DNA of 64,000 nucleotides from Mycolicibacterium sp. YH-1 (GCF_022557175.1 NZ_CP092915.1:1736001-1800000); one strand, 5' to 3'. Counted from the first letter of the stretch, positions 50,349-61,849 are shown. Made by a program: numbers and translations. Notes: generated by a model from the letters alone, not told the origin.

Positions 50349-50522
50349 TTAGCGGCTGCGCCGTGATGGCTTCTCGTGGGCGGGCACTTTCGGCGTGTTC
50401 TGCGGCGTTCGTCCCTTGCCCGCCACGGTGGACAGCGCGCGTCGACAGCGTGGGCAGATCGGTTTCCCGGCGATGTCCACTGTCCAGCTCTTGCCGCCGC
50501 CAGGGCATGGCTTCTCGATCAT
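50349..50522 (-). CDS. Small basic protein with C-x2-C zinc knuckle (57 aa)
   Basis: A 57-codon frame from ATG 50522 with AAGG upstream. The product begins MIEKPCPGGGKSW and has CPRC near residue 23 after an earlier Cys, then a very basic tail (RTPQNTPKVPAHEKPSRRSR). The Cys set (one plus a C-x2-C) is small for a zinc site but resembles actinobacterial zinc-ribbon-like small proteins. It lies in the gap between the ICMT operon and the DUF4126 gene, on the same strand. No homologue recognised. Confidence 0.5.
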   Translation of the reverse strand: MIEKPCPGGGKSWTVDIAGKPICPRCRRALSTVAGKGRTPQNTPKVPAHEKPSRRSR

Positions 50523-50558
50523 GTACGGAACCTTATCCCCGTCGACATGCGCGGGACC

Positions 50559-51233
50559 TCACCAGAGGTACGGCACCAACCGGCGGTCCACCTTGGTCAT
50601 GTACTCGCGGTATCCGGCCAACTCCTCGGTGAGCATCTTCTCCTCGTCGAGGATCCGGGCAGCCAGTATCGGCACCGAGGCGGCGACGGCGAGCAGGCCC
50701 CACAGCGAGTCGAGGGCCAGGGGAGTGCCGATCATCATGATCAGCGTGCCGAAGTACATCGGGTGACGAACCATTCCGTACAGTCCGGTTGAGATCAACG
50801 GCTGCTCTTCCTCGACGGTGATGGCAGCCCCGGCGTAGCCGTTCTGCACCACCACGAGCTGCGCGAGCGACAGGCCCACGAAGACCAGCACATCACCGAG
50901 CAGGACCACGGGCACCGGTACGGTCGACCAGCCGAACCGGTGATCGAGCGCGCTGATGACCAGAGTCGCGACCACCGACAGGACGATCGCCGAGATGATG
51001 ATGCGTTGGGCGGGGCGGGTTTCCGCGGTGGGACCCGCCCGCATCCGGCGCTGCAGAGCCGCCGGATTCCGCACGGCCAGGTAGACACCCGAGATGAGAC
51101 TGGCCGAGATGAACACCGCGATGAAAACCCAGGCCTGCCAGTAGTCGAACGTCCACGCAGGCAGAAACAGCGCGACACCGAAGAACACCAGGCCGAACAG
51201 CATCGATGCGATGGTTTGCAGTGCAATCTTCAT
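50559..51233 (-). CDS. Isoprenylcysteine carboxyl methyltransferase-like membrane protein
   Basis: 224 residues with five or six helices and the C-terminal ICMT/PEMT pattern: YGMVRHPMYFGTLI and EEKMLTEELAGYREYMTKVDRRLVPYLW, where His/Glu and the final Trp line the AdoMet site. Bacterial members methylate unknown, often lipid, substrates. The permease stop is 5 bp upstream. Two ATGs are in frame (51239, 51233); the ribosome-binding site GAGGAG abuts the first and has normal 6-nt spacing only to the second, which is used here. Last gene of the tetR operon. Confidence 0.8.
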   Translation of the reverse strand: MKIALQTIASMLFGLVFFGVALFLPAWTFDYWQAWVFIAVFISASLISGVYLAVRNPAALQRRMRAGPTAETRPAQRIIISAIVLSVVATLVISALDHRFGWSTVPVPVVLLGDVLVFVGLSLAQLVVVQNGYAGAAITVEEEQPLISTGLYGMVRHPMYFGTLIMMIGTPLALDSLWGLLAVAASVPILAARILDEEKMLTEELAGYREYMTKVDRRLVPYLW

Positions 51234-51243
51234 GGACATCTCC

Positions 51244-52890
51244 TCAGCGCAGGTCGCGGCGTCGAAAAGCGATGACGCCCAGGGTGATCAGTGCGGCATC
51301 GATGACAAGTAGCCATACCAGCGGTGTCGCGGAGAACTGTCCGGTCCCGACATGGGGGACGTGCGTGAACGGTACGAGGTCGATGAGCCACTGCGGCGAG
51401 TTGGCCAGTGATCCCAGCAGATACACGGCCACGAACGCGACCAAGACCCCCCACGCCGTCGGCGTGTAGCGAGGCAGTGCGCCGAACAGCGCAACGGTCA
51501 CCGCCACCAACAGCCACACCGCTGGCAGTTGAACCGCGGCGAGCCCGAGCACCGTCGGGACTTTCCCGGTCAGATCGCCAGCGCTCGCGCCGTACGTCAG
51601 GCCGGTGACCAGACCGGCGACGAGCAGCGCAAAGGCCGACCCGCCGATCGCGAACACCAGATGACTTGCCAGCCAACGTGTTCTGCTCACCGCGCCGGCC
51701 AGCAGCGTCTCGGTGTGCGAACTGGCCTCCTCCTGGTGCAGGCGCAGTGTCAGCGAGATGGCGAACGCCGAGGCCACCATTGCCAGCATGCTGAACGCGA
51801 CGGCGATGAACGCCTGCTCCATAGCGTCGGTGCCGCCAAGGCGAGTCACCATATCGCGTGCCACCGCGGTGTTGCCGATCTCGTCGCCGATGCCGTTCGT
51901 CACGCTGCCGACCAGCAGACCGTAGAGGCACAGGCCGACCGTCCACAGCACCAGCGATCCGCGATTCAGCCGCCACGCCAACGCCGTGACACCGTTCAAC
52001 CCCGCCGCGGCACTCGGAGGGCCGGGACGCTCGGCGATCAACCCCGCACCGACGTCGCGCCGGGCCAGCAGGCGATACGCGAGGACGACCAGGACGACCG
52101 TGAGCGCGGCGTGCAGCAGCAGCACCCAGAACCGGTCACCGGCGTACGGGCGAACCTGAAGCGACCAGCCCAGCGGCGACAGCCAGGTCAGGAACTCCGC
52201 GCGGGATCCGGCATCGCCGACCGCGCGAAGGCTGAACGCGACGGCAAGCGCGCTGAACGCGAAGCCGCGAGCGAACCGCGCACTCGGCGACAGTTGGGCG
52301 GCCACCGCCGCCACGGCGGTGAACAGCAGCCCCGAGCCGGCCAGCGCCAGGCCGAACGCCACCGAACCCGCTGCGGGGATGTCGAGTGTGAGAAGGCCCG
52401 CGGTGCCGATGAACCCAGCCAGGACGGAGCCGCCGCCCGCGAGGAGCAGAGCCGCGGTCAGGCTCGCGAAGCGCCCTATGGCAGTCGAGTCGAGCAGTTC
52501 GGTGCGACCCGCCTCCTCGTCGGCCCTGGTGTGCCGGATGACGGTGAGGATGACCGCGACGGCGATCAGCAGGTGGAACATCCCTGCCTTCCAGATGCCC
52601 GTCGCACCGAGGCTGTCGTTGTGGACCAGCCCGTACATCGCGCGCTGCGCGGGGCTGGCCATGATGGTCGCGACCAGCGTGGCCCTGTCGGCCTGGGTCG
52701 GATACACCGCCTCGATGCTGCCGACGTACACCGTGGACAGCGGCACCGACAGCAGCAGCACCCACAGCGGCAGCGCCACCCGGTCGCGCCGCAGGTACAG
52801 CCGGAGGAGATAGAACGTGCCTGCGAACGCCGAACCGTGTTGCGGCGCCTGGTGAGCGGGCCGATGCGGGCGATCGAGGACGGCGTTCAC
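51244..52890 (-). CDS. ABC exporter permease (Rv1217c/tetronasin-type)
   Basis: 548 residues with about twelve hydrophobic helices in two related halves and no ATP-binding motifs, as in the tetronasin and Rv1217c-type permeases. The central loop is charged ([15 protein letters not shown], then ALLLAGG). Its start overlaps the ATPase stop (ATGA), so the two products are made together. Rv1218c-Rv1217c in M. tuberculosis export several drug-like compounds; substrate here unknown. Confidence 0.85.
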   Translation of the reverse strand: MNAVLDRPHRPAHQAPQHGSAFAGTFYLLRLYLRRDRVALPLWVLLLSVPLSTVYVGSIEAVYPTQADRATLVATIMASPAQRAMYGLVHNDSLGATGIWKAGMFHLLIAVAVILTVIRHTRADEEAGRTELLDSTAIGRFASLTAALLLAGGGSVLAGFIGTAGLLTLDIPAAGSVAFGLALAGSGLLFTAVAAVAAQLSPSARFARGFAFSALAVAFSLRAVGDAGSRAEFLTWLSPLGWSLQVRPYAGDRFWVLLLHAALTVVLVVLAYRLLARRDVGAGLIAERPGPPSAAAGLNGVTALAWRLNRGSLVLWTVGLCLYGLLVGSVTNGIGDEIGNTAVARDMVTRLGGTDAMEQAFIAVAFSMLAMVASAFAISLTLRLHQEEASSHTETLLAGAVSRTRWLASHLVFAIGGSAFALLVAGLVTGLTYGASAGDLTGKVPTVLGLAAVQLPAVWLLVAVTVALFGALPRYTPTAWGVLVAFVAVYLLGSLANSPQWLIDLVPFTHVPHVGTGQFSATPLVWLLVIDAALITLGVIAFRRRDLR

Positions 52891-53813
52891 GCTGTCACCC
52901 GCTCGGGTTCGTCGTCGGCCGTGTCGTAGTGCCGTAGGAACAGCTCCTCCAGCGTGGGAGGCTGACTGACGAGGCTGCGAACGCCGGCGTCGCCGAGGCG
53001 CTTGATGACCTCGCCAAGGCTCTCGCTGTCAACCTGCGCGTGCAGGGTGTGGCCGTCGAGCACGACGTCTTCGACACCCTTGATGGTGGCTATGTCACCG
53101 GGGTCGCCGATCATCTCGGCCTTGATGGATGTGCGCGACAGGTGCCGCATCGAGTCCAGTGTTCCGCTCTCCACGGTCCGGCCTGCGCGGATGATCGTCA
53201 CCCGCTGGCACAGGGCCTCGGTCTCGGCGAGGATGTGGCTGGACAGCAGAACTGTGACACCGCGGTCCCGGGCGTCAGCTACGCACTGCTGAAAGACGTT
53301 CTCCATCAACGGATCCAGGCCGCTGCTTGGCTCGTCAAGCAGGAGCAAGCGGGCGTGCGAGGAGAACGCGGAGACCAGAGACACCTTCTGCCGATTGCCC
53401 TTCGAGTAGGTGCGGGCCTTCTTGGACGGGTCGAGGTCGAACCGCTCGACCAGCTCCGCGCGGCGCTCCTCGTCGATACCGCCGCGCATCCGGGCCAGCA
53501 GATCGATGGTCTCGCCTCCCGTCAGCGACGGCCACAACGTCACATCACCTGGCACGTAGGCGATCTGGCGGTGTAGGTCCACGGCGTCGGTCCACGGCTC
53601 GCCGCCGAGGAGTCGGGCGCTGCCGCCGTCGGCGCGCACGAGACCCAGCAGGATCCTGATCGTGGTCGACTTGCCCGCACCGTTCGGGCCCAGAAAGCCG
53701 TGCACCTCGCCCTCGGCGACTGTCAGGTCCAGGCCGTCGAGAGCGCGCACCGTCCCGAAGTTCTTGACCAGACCGTTGATCTCAATGGCGTTGGTGCCCG
53801 TGGGTGCTGTCAT
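52887..53813 (-). CDS. ABC transporter ATP-binding protein (Rv1218c-type)
   Basis: 308 residues of the DrrA/CcmA drug-export ATPase group. Walker [18 protein letters not shown], signature YSKGNRQK, Walker [13 protein letters not shown] and H-loop SSHILAE are present, then a ~90-residue C-terminal extension. The A/signature difference (SKGNRQ rather than LSGGQ) is normal for this group. Starts one base after the TetR stop (TGATG) and overlaps the permease by ATGA. Confidence 0.92.
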   Translation of the reverse strand: MTAPTGTNAIEINGLVKNFGTVRALDGLDLTVAEGEVHGFLGPNGAGKSTTIRILLGLVRADGGSARLLGGEPWTDAVDLHRQIAYVPGDVTLWPSLTGGETIDLLARMRGGIDEERRAELVERFDLDPSKKARTYSKGNRQKVSLVSAFSSHARLLLLDEPSSGLDPLMENVFQQCVADARDRGVTVLLSSHILAETEALCQRVTIIRAGRTVESGTLDSMRHLSRTSIKAEMIGDPGDIATIKGVEDVVLDGHTLHAQVDSESLGEVIKRLGDAGVRSLVSQPPTLEELFLRHYDTADDEPERVTA

Positions 53814-54466
53814 CAGTCCTCCTTGGACGTGGGGATGGGCGTGCCGTCGGCGTGTTGTGCTGCGAAGGCGTCGTACATCGTCGAGTCGGACAACAGGCCC
53901 TCGGAGTAGACCTCCAGCGCGGGCAGCACCATGTCCTGGGCGTAGTCGTGCAGGACCGCGCGCAGGTCACGTGGGTTGTCGTGGAGTTGGATGTACAGCA
54001 GGAAGCCGCCGCCGCCCGACATGGCAATGAACTTGGCCCTGGCCTTCGGGTCATGACTGGGCTTGATGGTGCCGGCGCGAACGCCCTCCTCCAGATACTC
54101 CTCGGCGTTGTCGATCATGGTGCGCCACAGGGACTTCGCGAGGTCGCCTCCGGTCTGCATGCTGCGGACCAGGTAGGCCATCATCGGCGCATACGACTCG
54201 ATCTCGGCCATCTGGGCGAACCAGGTGGCGGGGTCGGCGTTCTGCAACGACTCGGTCTTCGTGGTCTTCACGAACTCGGCGATGTAGGCGTCGCACGCTG
54301 CACGCAGACCGTCCTTGGAGCCGAAGTGGTGAATCACCAGCGCCGCGCTCACGCCCGCCGCCGTGGCGATGGCCCGCAGCCCGACGTCGAAGCCGTGCTC
54401 GCCGAACTGTTCGATCGCCGAGTCGCGGATTCGTGCCGTCGCCGTCAGGTCATCAACTGAACGCAT
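53813..54466 (-). CDS. TetR-family repressor (Rv1219c-type)
   Basis: 217 residues. The TetR N-terminal HTH reads [46 protein letters not shown] (in part), and a helical ligand domain follows. Rv1219c represses the Rv1218c-Rv1217c exporter. A good palindromic operator lies directly upstream of the ATG, so autorepression is likely. First gene of the tetR-ABC-permease-ICMT operon. Confidence 0.9.
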   Translation of the reverse strand: MRSVDDLTATARIRDSAIEQFGEHGFDVGLRAIATAAGVSAALVIHHFGSKDGLRAACDAYIAEFVKTTKTESLQNADPATWFAQMAEIESYAPMMAYLVRSMQTGGDLAKSLWRTMIDNAEEYLEEGVRAGTIKPSHDPKARAKFIAMSGGGGFLLYIQLHDNPRDLRAVLHDYAQDMVLPALEVYSEGLLSDSTMYDAFAAQHADGTPIPTSKED

Positions 54467-54494
54467 GTTTAGAACGCTAAACGTGCGTTTAGCG
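54467..54494. promoter_or_regulatory. TetR operator with overlapping palindromes
   Basis: CGCTAAACG-TG-CGTTTAGCG (54475-54494) is a perfect 9-2-9 palindrome. A second inverted pair, GTTTAG...CTAAAC (54467-54482), shares its left half, giving three half-sites. It begins immediately next to the tetR start codon (54464-54466), so binding would block the operon's promoter or early initiation. Confidence 0.75.
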
Positions 54495-54548
54495 GCGGGT
54501 CAAGGGCTGCCGGGTCAAGGAGTCGTAAAAACGCGGCGAGGGGGTGGG

Positions 54549-55208
54549 TCAGTCGCGCGCGGCGGCGAGCAATCCGTCACCGAGGGGGATCAGCACGGGC
54601 GTCAGCCGCTCGTCCTCGGCGATCAGCCGCGCGGCCTCGCGCACGGCGGTGACTTCCTTGTCGGCCGCACTCGCGTCACCGGCACGGCCGCCGAGCGCCG
54701 CGCGGTGCACCACGATGGCGCCGCCTGGCCGCAACAGTCGCACGCTCTCGGCGACGAACTGTGGTTGATCAACGGGATCGGCATCGATGAACACCAGGTC
54801 ATAGGACTCATCGGCGAGACGGGTTAGCACGTCCTGGGCGCGCCCACCGATCAATCGGGTCCGCGACGGGCCAACGCCTGCCTCGCTGAATGCCTGTTTG
54901 GCCAGTCGCTGATGCTCGGGTTCCACGTCGATCGTGGTCAGTACGCCGTCCTCGCGCATCCCCGCCAGGAGCCACAGTCCGCTCACCCCGGCGCCGGTGC
55001 CCACCTCGACCACGGCCTTCGCGCCTGCGAGGCGCGCCAGCACGCTGAGCAGGGCACCGACCGCAGGGGTGACGGCACCTGCTCCGCTGTCGTCGGCACG
55101 CTCTCGAGCGGCCGCGGTGATCGCGTCCTCGGTGATCGACTGTTCGGCGTGGTTCACGATCGACTCGGCGCGACTTGGCCGTGCCTGACCGTCGTCGGTG
55201 CTGGCCAT
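54549..55208 (-). CDS. O-methyltransferase (Rv1220c-like, COMT family 3)
   Basis: 219 residues, the class I SAM fold of the cation-dependent small O-methyltransferases. [21 protein letters not shown] is motif [14 protein letters not shown] the metal-binding Asp motif, and [12 protein letters not shown] follows. The ATG at 55208 gives the usual length; the frame upstream runs into the sigE promoter region and is not family-like. It is divergent from sigE; gene order Rv1220c-sigE is conserved in mycobacteria. Substrate unknown. Confidence 0.88.
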   Translation of the reverse strand: MASTDDGQARPSRAESIVNHAEQSITEDAITAAARERADDSGAGAVTPAVGALLSVLARLAGAKAVVEVGTGAGVSGLWLLAGMREDGVLTTIDVEPEHQRLAKQAFSEAGVGPSRTRLIGGRAQDVLTRLADESYDLVFIDADPVDQPQFVAESVRLLRPGGAIVVHRAALGGRAGDASAADKEVTAVREAARLIAEDERLTPVLIPLGDGLLAAARD

Positions 55209-55326
55209 GCCAGAAGCGTAGAGGGGAGCGGGAGGGCCCCGCGTCGCGACACGCCCGCCCGGGCGTGTTGGGAATGGCACACTCGAGCGCCGGTTTGTGC
55301 ACTTCACGCCGGGGGTAGTCAGCATT

Positions 55327-55350
55327 CTCAGGAAAAGCTCAGTTTGCTCA
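55327..55350. promoter_or_regulatory. CTCAG direct repeats upstream of sigE, candidate response-regulator site
   Basis: CTCAG occurs at 55327-55331 and 55338-55342, exactly 11 bp apart, with CTCA again at 55347-55350. One helical turn between repeats is typical of a response-regulator dimer. MprA is known to activate sigE in mycobacteria from repeats upstream of the gene, so it is the natural candidate. I did not verify the MprA consensus. Confidence 0.35.
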
Positions 55351-55386
55351 TATGCCAACCTCACCGGCATCGGGAACGGTATCCCC

Positions 55387-56190
55387 ATGACAGTCGGCGC
55401 AAACCCGAGTGCGGGGCTACCTGGCGGGAATGTCGGGGCCCAGGAGTTTGTTGTCGGCTGTGTGGCGCCGTCGCCTACCAATGGTGGCTGCATTGATGAT
55501 CTGGAGGATCCAACGACCACCACGAGCACGTCCCCCGTATTCATGGCTCACCTCGAGCAGTCCGCCTCGGATTCCGAGCAGACCGGCTGGGTCGAGCCCA
55601 CCGACGAGTTGACCGGCACCGCGGTGTTCGACGCGACCGGTGATCAAACGACGATGCCGTCCTGGGACGAACTGGTGCGGCAACACGCCGACCGTGTGTA
55701 CCGCCTCGCCTATCGGTTGTCGGGCAACCAGCACGATGCCGAGGACCTCACCCAGGAGACATTCATCCGGGTGTTCCGCTCGGTGCAGAACTACCAGCCG
55801 GGAACGTTCGAGGGTTGGCTGCACCGCATCACGACGAACCTGTTCCTCGACATGGTCCGCCGCAGGGGCCGCATCCGGATGGAAGCGCTGCCCGAGGACT
55901 ACGACCGCGTGCCGGCCGACGAGCCGAATCCCGAGCAGATCTACCACGATTCGCGATTGGGTGCCGATCTGCAGGCCGCATTGGACTCGCTGCCGCCGGA
56001 GTTCCGCGCCGCGGTCGTCCTGTGTGACATCGAGGGTCTGTCCTACGAGGAGATCGGCGCCACGCTGGGCGTCAAGCTGGGCACCGTCCGCAGCCGCATC
56101 CACCGCGGCCGGCAGGCGCTGCGCCAGTACCTCGCCGCCCACCCGAGCGCCGACGCCGAGTACAGCGGCCACCGCGCTCGGTCTGCCTGA
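55387..56190 (+). CDS. sigE: ECF sigma factor SigE
   Basis: 267 residues. After a ~75-residue N-terminal extension typical of mycobacterial SigE, sigma-2 has [38 protein letters not shown] sequence (in part) and sigma-4 has [41 protein letters not shown] (in part). SigE drives the envelope-stress response and is held by RseA, encoded downstream. Several starts are known in M. tuberculosis; the ATG at 55387 gives an extension aligning with the longest form, and an ATG at 55543 would give a short form. Confidence 0.92.
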   Translation: MTVGANPSAGLPGGNVGAQEFVVGCVAPSPTNGGCIDDLEDPTTTTSTSPVFMAHLEQSASDSEQTGWVEPTDELTGTAVFDATGDQTTMPSWDELVRQHADRVYRLAYRLSGNQHDAEDLTQETFIRVFRSVQNYQPGTFEGWLHRITTNLFLDMVRRRGRIRMEALPEDYDRVPADEPNPEQIYHDSRLGADLQAALDSLPPEFRAAVVLCDIEGLSYEEIGATLGVKLGTVRSRIHRGRQALRQYLAAHPSADAEYSGHRARSA

Positions 56191-56280
56191 CCGTTGATGG
56201 GGGTCTGGCACGCCCGCGCGCGCTACATTCGAAGTAGTGCACGTCGCACCAGAATGCGCAGCGCGGAGAGGAGTTCGGTG

Positions 56281-56676
56281 ATGGTTGACCGCGGACACGT
56301 CTTTCGCAGGGCATTCTCCTGGTTGCCGTCGCAGTTCGCCTCACAGAGCAGCGCGCCCGTCGGCCCGCGACAGTTCGGCTCCACCGAGCACCTGTCCACC
56401 GAGGCCATCGCCGCGTTCGTCGACGGCGAACTCAGCATGAAGGGGCACCTGCGCGCTGCGGGGCACATGTCGCAGTGCCCAGACTGCGCTGCCGAGATCG
56501 AAGCTCAGGGGCAGGCGCGAACGGCTTTGCGTGAATCGTGTCCGATTGCCATTCCGACGGCACTGCTGGGCGCCTTATCGCAGATCCCGCACCATTCGCT
56601 ACCCGAACCGCCCGTGGATGAAGATGGACAACAGTTTGCTGACAGCGCGCTGCGCGATCGTCGCAAGCGCCGGTAG
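56281..56676 (+). CDS. rseA: Anti-sigma-E factor RseA
   Basis: 131 residues. The zinc-associated anti-sigma motif H-x3-C-x2-C is at His62, Cys66 and Cys69, after STEHLSTEAIAAFVDGELSM. It lacks a transmembrane helix, so it is a soluble anti-sigma factor like Rv1222. Oxidation of the Cys pair or phosphorylation and ClpC1P2 degradation release SigE in M. tuberculosis. GAGAGGAG precedes the ATG at 56281; a GTG just before it is also possible. Next gene is htrA. Confidence 0.92.
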   Translation: MVDRGHVFRRAFSWLPSQFASQSSAPVGPRQFGSTEHLSTEAIAAFVDGELSMKGHLRAAGHMSQCPDCAAEIEAQGQARTALRESCPIAIPTALLGALSQIPHHSLPEPPVDEDGQQFADSALRDRRKRR

Positions 56677-56756
56677 GCTGGGTCCCTAGTAAATCGACGT
56701 GCTGAGTACATCGACCGCGTGCGCCGACGATGGCGGACGCCCTGATTGGGGAGTGA

Positions 56757-58259
<1,503 letters not shown>

Positions 58260-58261
58260 CC

Positions 58262-58690
58262 ATGTTCGCCAATGTGGGTTGGGGTGAGATGGTGGTCCTG
58301 GTGATCGCCGGCCTCGTCATCCTCGGACCAGAACGGTTGCCCGGTGCCATCCGCTGGACCACCGGAGCGGTGAAGCAGGCGCGCGACTACCTGTCCGGCG
58401 CGACCAGCCAGCTGCGCGAGGATCTCGGACCGGAGTTCGAGGACCTGCGGCAGCCGCTATCCGAACTGCAGAAGCTGCGCGGTATGACGCCGCGGGCCGC
58501 GCTCACCAAGCACCTGTTGGACGGTGACGACTCGATCTTCACCGGTAACTTCGAGAAGCCGGTCTCGGCTCCGCCCGTGGGTCCGCCGCCAACTCCGCCA
58601 ACGGCGTCAACTCCGTCAACGACGTCAACGACGCCAGAAAAGCCCGTCGCGCCGCCGGAGACCACCCCGTTCGACAGCGACGCGACCTAA
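58262..58690 (+). CDS. tatB: Sec-independent translocase subunit TatB
   Basis: 142 residues. An N-terminal membrane helix containing the conserved Glu and Pro ([27 protein letters not shown] region, in part) is followed by an amphipathic helix and a Pro/Thr-rich tail. TatB recognises twin-arginine signal peptides with TatC; tatA and tatC are elsewhere in mycobacteria. The stop-start distance to htrA is 2 bp, so the two are co-translated. Counterpart Rv1224. Confidence 0.93.
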   Translation: MFANVGWGEMVVLVIAGLVILGPERLPGAIRWTTGAVKQARDYLSGATSQLREDLGPEFEDLRQPLSELQKLRGMTPRAALTKHLLDGDDSIFTGNFEKPVSAPPVGPPPTPPTASTPSTTSTTPEKPVAPPETTPFDSDAT

Positions 58691-58724
58691 CGTCCCGGTC
58701 GTATCGCGGCCAGCCCGGGCGGAC

Positions 58725-59867
58725 CTAGCGGCCCGCGGGGTCCAGTCCCAGCGACATCCCGGCCAGCCCACGCTTGCGCGACGACAGGGCATCGGCGATC
58801 TTGCGCAGTTCCTTGCCCGCAACGGAGTCGGGCGCACTGAGCACCAGCGGCACCCCCGCATCACCCGCGGCAACCAGATCCGGGTCGATTGGCACCTGAC
58901 CCAGCAGCGGCACATCGGCTCCGACCGCCCTGGACAGGCTCTCGGCGACCTGGCGTCCGCCGCCCTCGCCGAACAGGTTCAAGGTCGTCCCGTCGGGGAG
59001 TAGCAGGCCGGCCATGTTCTCCACCACGCCTGCGATGCGCTGCCGGGTCTGCAGCGCGATGGCGCCTGCACGCTCGGCCACCTCGGCGGCCGCGAGCTGT
59101 GGTGTCGTCACCACCAGGATCTCCGCTCCGGGGATCAGCTGGGACACAGAGATGGCGATATCGCCGGTGCCCGGCGGAAGGTCGAGGAGCAGGACGTCGA
59201 GGTCGCCCCAGTACACGTCGGCCAGGAACTGCTGCAGCGCGCGGTGCAACATCGGCCCGCGCCACACCACCGGCGTGTTCCCCTGCGTGAACATCGCGAT
59301 CGAGATGACCCGCACGTCGTGCGCGACGGGCGGCAGGATCATCGAGTCGACCTGGGTGGGACGGTCCTGCGTGCCCATCATGCGCGGCACCGAGTGCCCG
59401 TAGATGTCGGCGTCCAGCACACCGACCGACAGCCCACGCGCGGCCATGGCGGCGGCGAGGTTGACGGTGACACTGGACTTTCCGACGCCGCCCTTACCGG
59501 AGGCCACGGCGTACACACGGGTCAGCGAACCCGGCTGGGCGAACGGGATGACGGGTTCACGGGAGTCGCCGCGCAGTAGCTTGCGCAGTTCGGTGCGCTG
59601 CTCGTCGTCCATCACGTCCAGCGTCACCTTCACGGCACCGGTTCCGGGGACGTCGGCGACGGCCTGGCTCACCCGCTCGGTGATCTCGGCCTTCTTCGGG
59701 CACGCGGACGTGGTCAGGTAGATCTCCACGTGCACGCCGTGATCAGCGTCGACGGTGACGTTCTTGACCATGCCGACCTCGGTGATCGGCCGGCGAAGCT
59801 CGGGGTCGATCACCTTGCCGAGCGCGGTACGGACGGCTGACTGCAGGTCACTGGGTGTAGATGACAT
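58725..59867 (-). CDS. mrp: Mrp/Nbp35-type iron-sulfur cluster carrier ATPase
   Basis: 380 residues: an N-terminal MIP18/DUF59 domain (1-95), then a deviant Walker A ASGKGGVGKSSVTVNLAA and ILLLDLPPGTGD. The C-terminal C-x2-C of many ApbC proteins is not obvious (QVPIDPDLVAAG instead). It helps deliver Fe-S clusters to apo-proteins. The ATG at 59867 lies 8 nt after TAGACT on its strand. Convergent with tatB. Counterpart Rv1229c. Confidence 0.9.
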   Translation of the reverse strand: MSSTPSDLQSAVRTALGKVIDPELRRPITEVGMVKNVTVDADHGVHVEIYLTTSACPKKAEITERVSQAVADVPGTGAVKVTLDVMDDEQRTELRKLLRGDSREPVIPFAQPGSLTRVYAVASGKGGVGKSSVTVNLAAAMAARGLSVGVLDADIYGHSVPRMMGTQDRPTQVDSMILPPVAHDVRVISIAMFTQGNTPVVWRGPMLHRALQQFLADVYWGDLDVLLLDLPPGTGDIAISVSQLIPGAEILVVTTPQLAAAEVAERAGAIALQTRQRIAGVVENMAGLLLPDGTTLNLFGEGGGRQVAESLSRAVGADVPLLGQVPIDPDLVAAGDAGVPLVLSAPDSVAGKELRKIADALSSRKRGLAGMSLGLDPAGR

Positions 59868-59910
59868 CACCTGCGAGTCTAGGCCGACGCGCGGACCGGT
59901 TCCGAACTGG

Positions 59911-61203
59911 TCAGGTGGCCGACGGTGCGCCGGGGGCCGGCGGCGCCACAGCAACTGCCGGGGGCGCCGGGGGTGGTGGGAACAACGGCGCAGGCGGCGG
60001 GGGCGGCGGAGGCGCGAACAGCGGCAGGAATGGCGCAGCCGGCGGGGGTGGCGGTGGCAGCACCGCCGGTGGCGGCACAGCAGGCAGAAGCGCGCCCGGT
60101 TGTGGCGCCGGTGTCCGGCTCTGGATGCAGAACACCTGGCAGTTCTGTTGCGGCGCGCTCTCTGACGGTCCGGGCAGCGGTCCCGGGGCCGCGCCGGGTA
60201 CGCCGATCTGGCCCGCCGTGTTGACCCGCCCGATATCGAACAGCGGTGTCACAGCCAACGGGTCCGATGCAGGCAGGCCGGTGGCGTTGAACGGCAGGCC
60301 CGGTCCGAGTCCCTCAGGCCGGGCGTCGAGGTGGCGGTCGGAGATCGGGGGCGGAGTTCCGCTGATCGTGGGCAGATTGATCGGCTCCACGCCTGTGGCG
60401 TACGCCGCGGCCCAGCCCATGACGTTCTGGGCGTAGGCCATCGAGTTGTTGTACCGCAGGATCGACGCCAGGACGTGGGACTGATCGCGCAGGTTCATGT
60501 TGCCGCTGCACAGGTAGCGCGCCGCGGCCAGCGTCGAGTCGAACAGGTTCTGCACGTCGGCCTTGCCGTCGCCGTCACCGTCGGATGCGTACCGGGCCCA
60601 CGTGCCGGGCAGGAACTGCATCGGGCCCATGGCGCGTGCGTAGGTCACCCGGCCTGCCTGCACGCTCTGCACGATGACCTCGTTGCCGGCCAGTGTGCCG
60701 TCCAGGGTCGGTCCGTAGATCGGCTGAACGGGGGTGCCGTTGGAGTCCGTGGCGCCGCCGTTGGCGTGCAGCGACTCGATGCGTCCGATACCCGCCAGCA
60801 GGTTCCAGCTCACGCCGCACCCCGGGTATGCCGAGGCCATCATGCGTTCGGCATTGCGGTACGCGTTGAGCGCCATGATCGGGATGCGCATGCTGCCGAC
60901 AGGGGCCATCACGATGGGCGGTGGGGGCGGCGATCCGTTGGCGGCTGCGATCCGGACCGGTTTGAACGGCTTGGTGGCGGCGACGACGGCCGCTCCTGCC
61001 TGCCCGCCGCCGGTGTTCGCCACGGCGGCCAGCGGCGTGTATCCGTCGGCACTGATTGCGTGCTTGGGGATGGGCGACGACGCGCCGACGGCTCCAACGA
61101 GGACGAGTGGGGCTATGACGGCTACGCCGAAGGCCGGCGTGCGCATTACGCGACTCGCGCACCGTCGCGCTGTCGTGATGGCTGCGCGCCCCCCAATGTG
61201 CAC
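59911..61203 (-). CDS. Exported lytic-transglycosylase-like protein with Pro-rich tail (Rv1230c)
   Basis: 430 residues with an N-terminal export segment (about 20-45). The transglycosylase/MltB-like lysozyme fold follows: MALNAYRNAERMMASAYPGCGVSWNLLAGIGRIES, with the catalytic Glu in GRIES and MGPMQFLPGTWARYASDGDGDGKAD. The C-terminal ~90 residues are Pro/Ala/Phe repeats. It should cut peptidoglycan glycan strands outside the membrane. The GTG at 61203 or the ATG at 61146 (MRTPAFGV) could be the start. Confidence 0.85.
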   Translation of the reverse strand: MHIGGRAAITTARRCASRVMRTPAFGVAVIAPLVLVGAVGASSPIPKHAISADGYTPLAAVANTGGGQAGAAVVAATKPFKPVRIAAANGSPPPPPIVMAPVGSMRIPIMALNAYRNAERMMASAYPGCGVSWNLLAGIGRIESLHANGGATDSNGTPVQPIYGPTLDGTLAGNEVIVQSVQAGRVTYARAMGPMQFLPGTWARYASDGDGDGKADVQNLFDSTLAAARYLCSGNMNLRDQSHVLASILRYNNSMAYAQNVMGWAAAYATGVEPINLPTISGTPPPISDRHLDARPEGLGPGLPFNATGLPASDPLAVTPLFDIGRVNTAGQIGVPGAAPGPLPGPSESAPQQNCQVFCIQSRTPAPQPGALLPAVPPPAVLPPPPPPAAPFLPLFAPPPPPPPAPLFPPPPAPPAVAVAPPAPGAPSAT

Positions 61204-61273
61204 TTAGACCGTCCTCGCAAGCTAACTCATCGTGTGAACCAAGTCACCATACCTACTCGTGTGACGCGTGTTG

Positions 61274-61310
61274 CAGCAATCCCCAACCAGGTTTGGGTCA
61301 GGGGTTGCTG
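61274..61310 (-). terminator. Hairpin across the DUF1003 stop codon
   Basis: CAGCAATCCCC and GGGGTTGCTG pair at ten positions with one bulge and flank a short spacer around the stop of the DUF1003 gene. It lies before the transglycosylase gene on the same strand and could limit read-through. No U-tract. Confidence 0.35.
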
Positions 61311-61849
61311 TGCTCGGTCCGAGCAGCGCCCTTGGACTTCTTGTCCTTCGACTTGGTCGCCGCGTCAACGGGTGGCTGAAGCTGATTGATGAGGTCACGA
61401 ATGTCCTCGAGTTCACGGCGGAGGTAGTCGCGCGTGGCCACTTCGCCGACGGCCAGACGCAGCGCCGCGAGCTCGCGCGCGAGGTACTCGGTGTCGGCCT
61501 TGGTCTGCTGGGCGCGGCGGCGATCCTCCTCGAGCGAGACGCGGTCGCGGTTCTCCTGCCGGTTCTGGGCGAGCAGGATCAGCGGCGCCGCGTAGGCCGC
61601 CTGGGTGGAGAACGCGAGGTTCAGCAGGATGAACGGGTACGGATCCCATGCCAGCCCAATTGCGAAGAGGTTCAGCAGGATCCAGACGATGACGAAGACG
61701 GTCTGGATCGCCAGATAGCGTCCGGTGCCGAGGAAGCGTGCGAACGACTCCCCGAACCGGCCGGCCGCCTCGACGTCGAACTGCGGTGTCAACCGCCGCC
61801 GCGACGTGCGGGGCGTGTCGAGACGCTGGCGTGCCGACAGGTCGCTCAC
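61298..61849 (-). CDS. DUF1003 membrane protein (Rv1231c-like)
   Basis: 183 residues with two helices separated by a short loop (TVFVIVWILLNLF and PYPFILLNLAFSTQAAYAAPLIL), the DUF1003 signature, then a charged coiled-coil (ENRDRVSLEEDRRRAQQ...LARELAALRLAV) and a basic tail. Function unknown. Its GTG overlaps the stop of the upstream MgtE-N/CBS gene (GTGA), so the two are translationally coupled and may act together. Confidence 0.88.
   Translation of the reverse strand: MSDLSARQRLDTPRTSRRRLTPQFDVEAAGRFGESFARFLGTGRYLAIQTVFVIVWILLNLFAIGLAWDPYPFILLNLAFSTQAAYAAPLILLAQNRQENRDRVSLEEDRRRAQQTKADTEYLARELAALRLAVGEVATRDYLRRELEDIRDLINQLQPPVDAATKSKDKKSKGAARTEHSNP

Noticed and set aside
51529..52929. 466-codon plus-strand frame opposite the ABC permease
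   Set aside because: Composition (Arg/Gln/Glu-rich) is that of reverse-read hydrophobic codons, with no family signature.
55371..55395. SigE-dependent autoregulatory promoter (GGGAAC) before sigE
   Set aside because: GGGAAC is present but no CGTT-type -10 follows at the right distance, and the region overlaps the chosen start codon.
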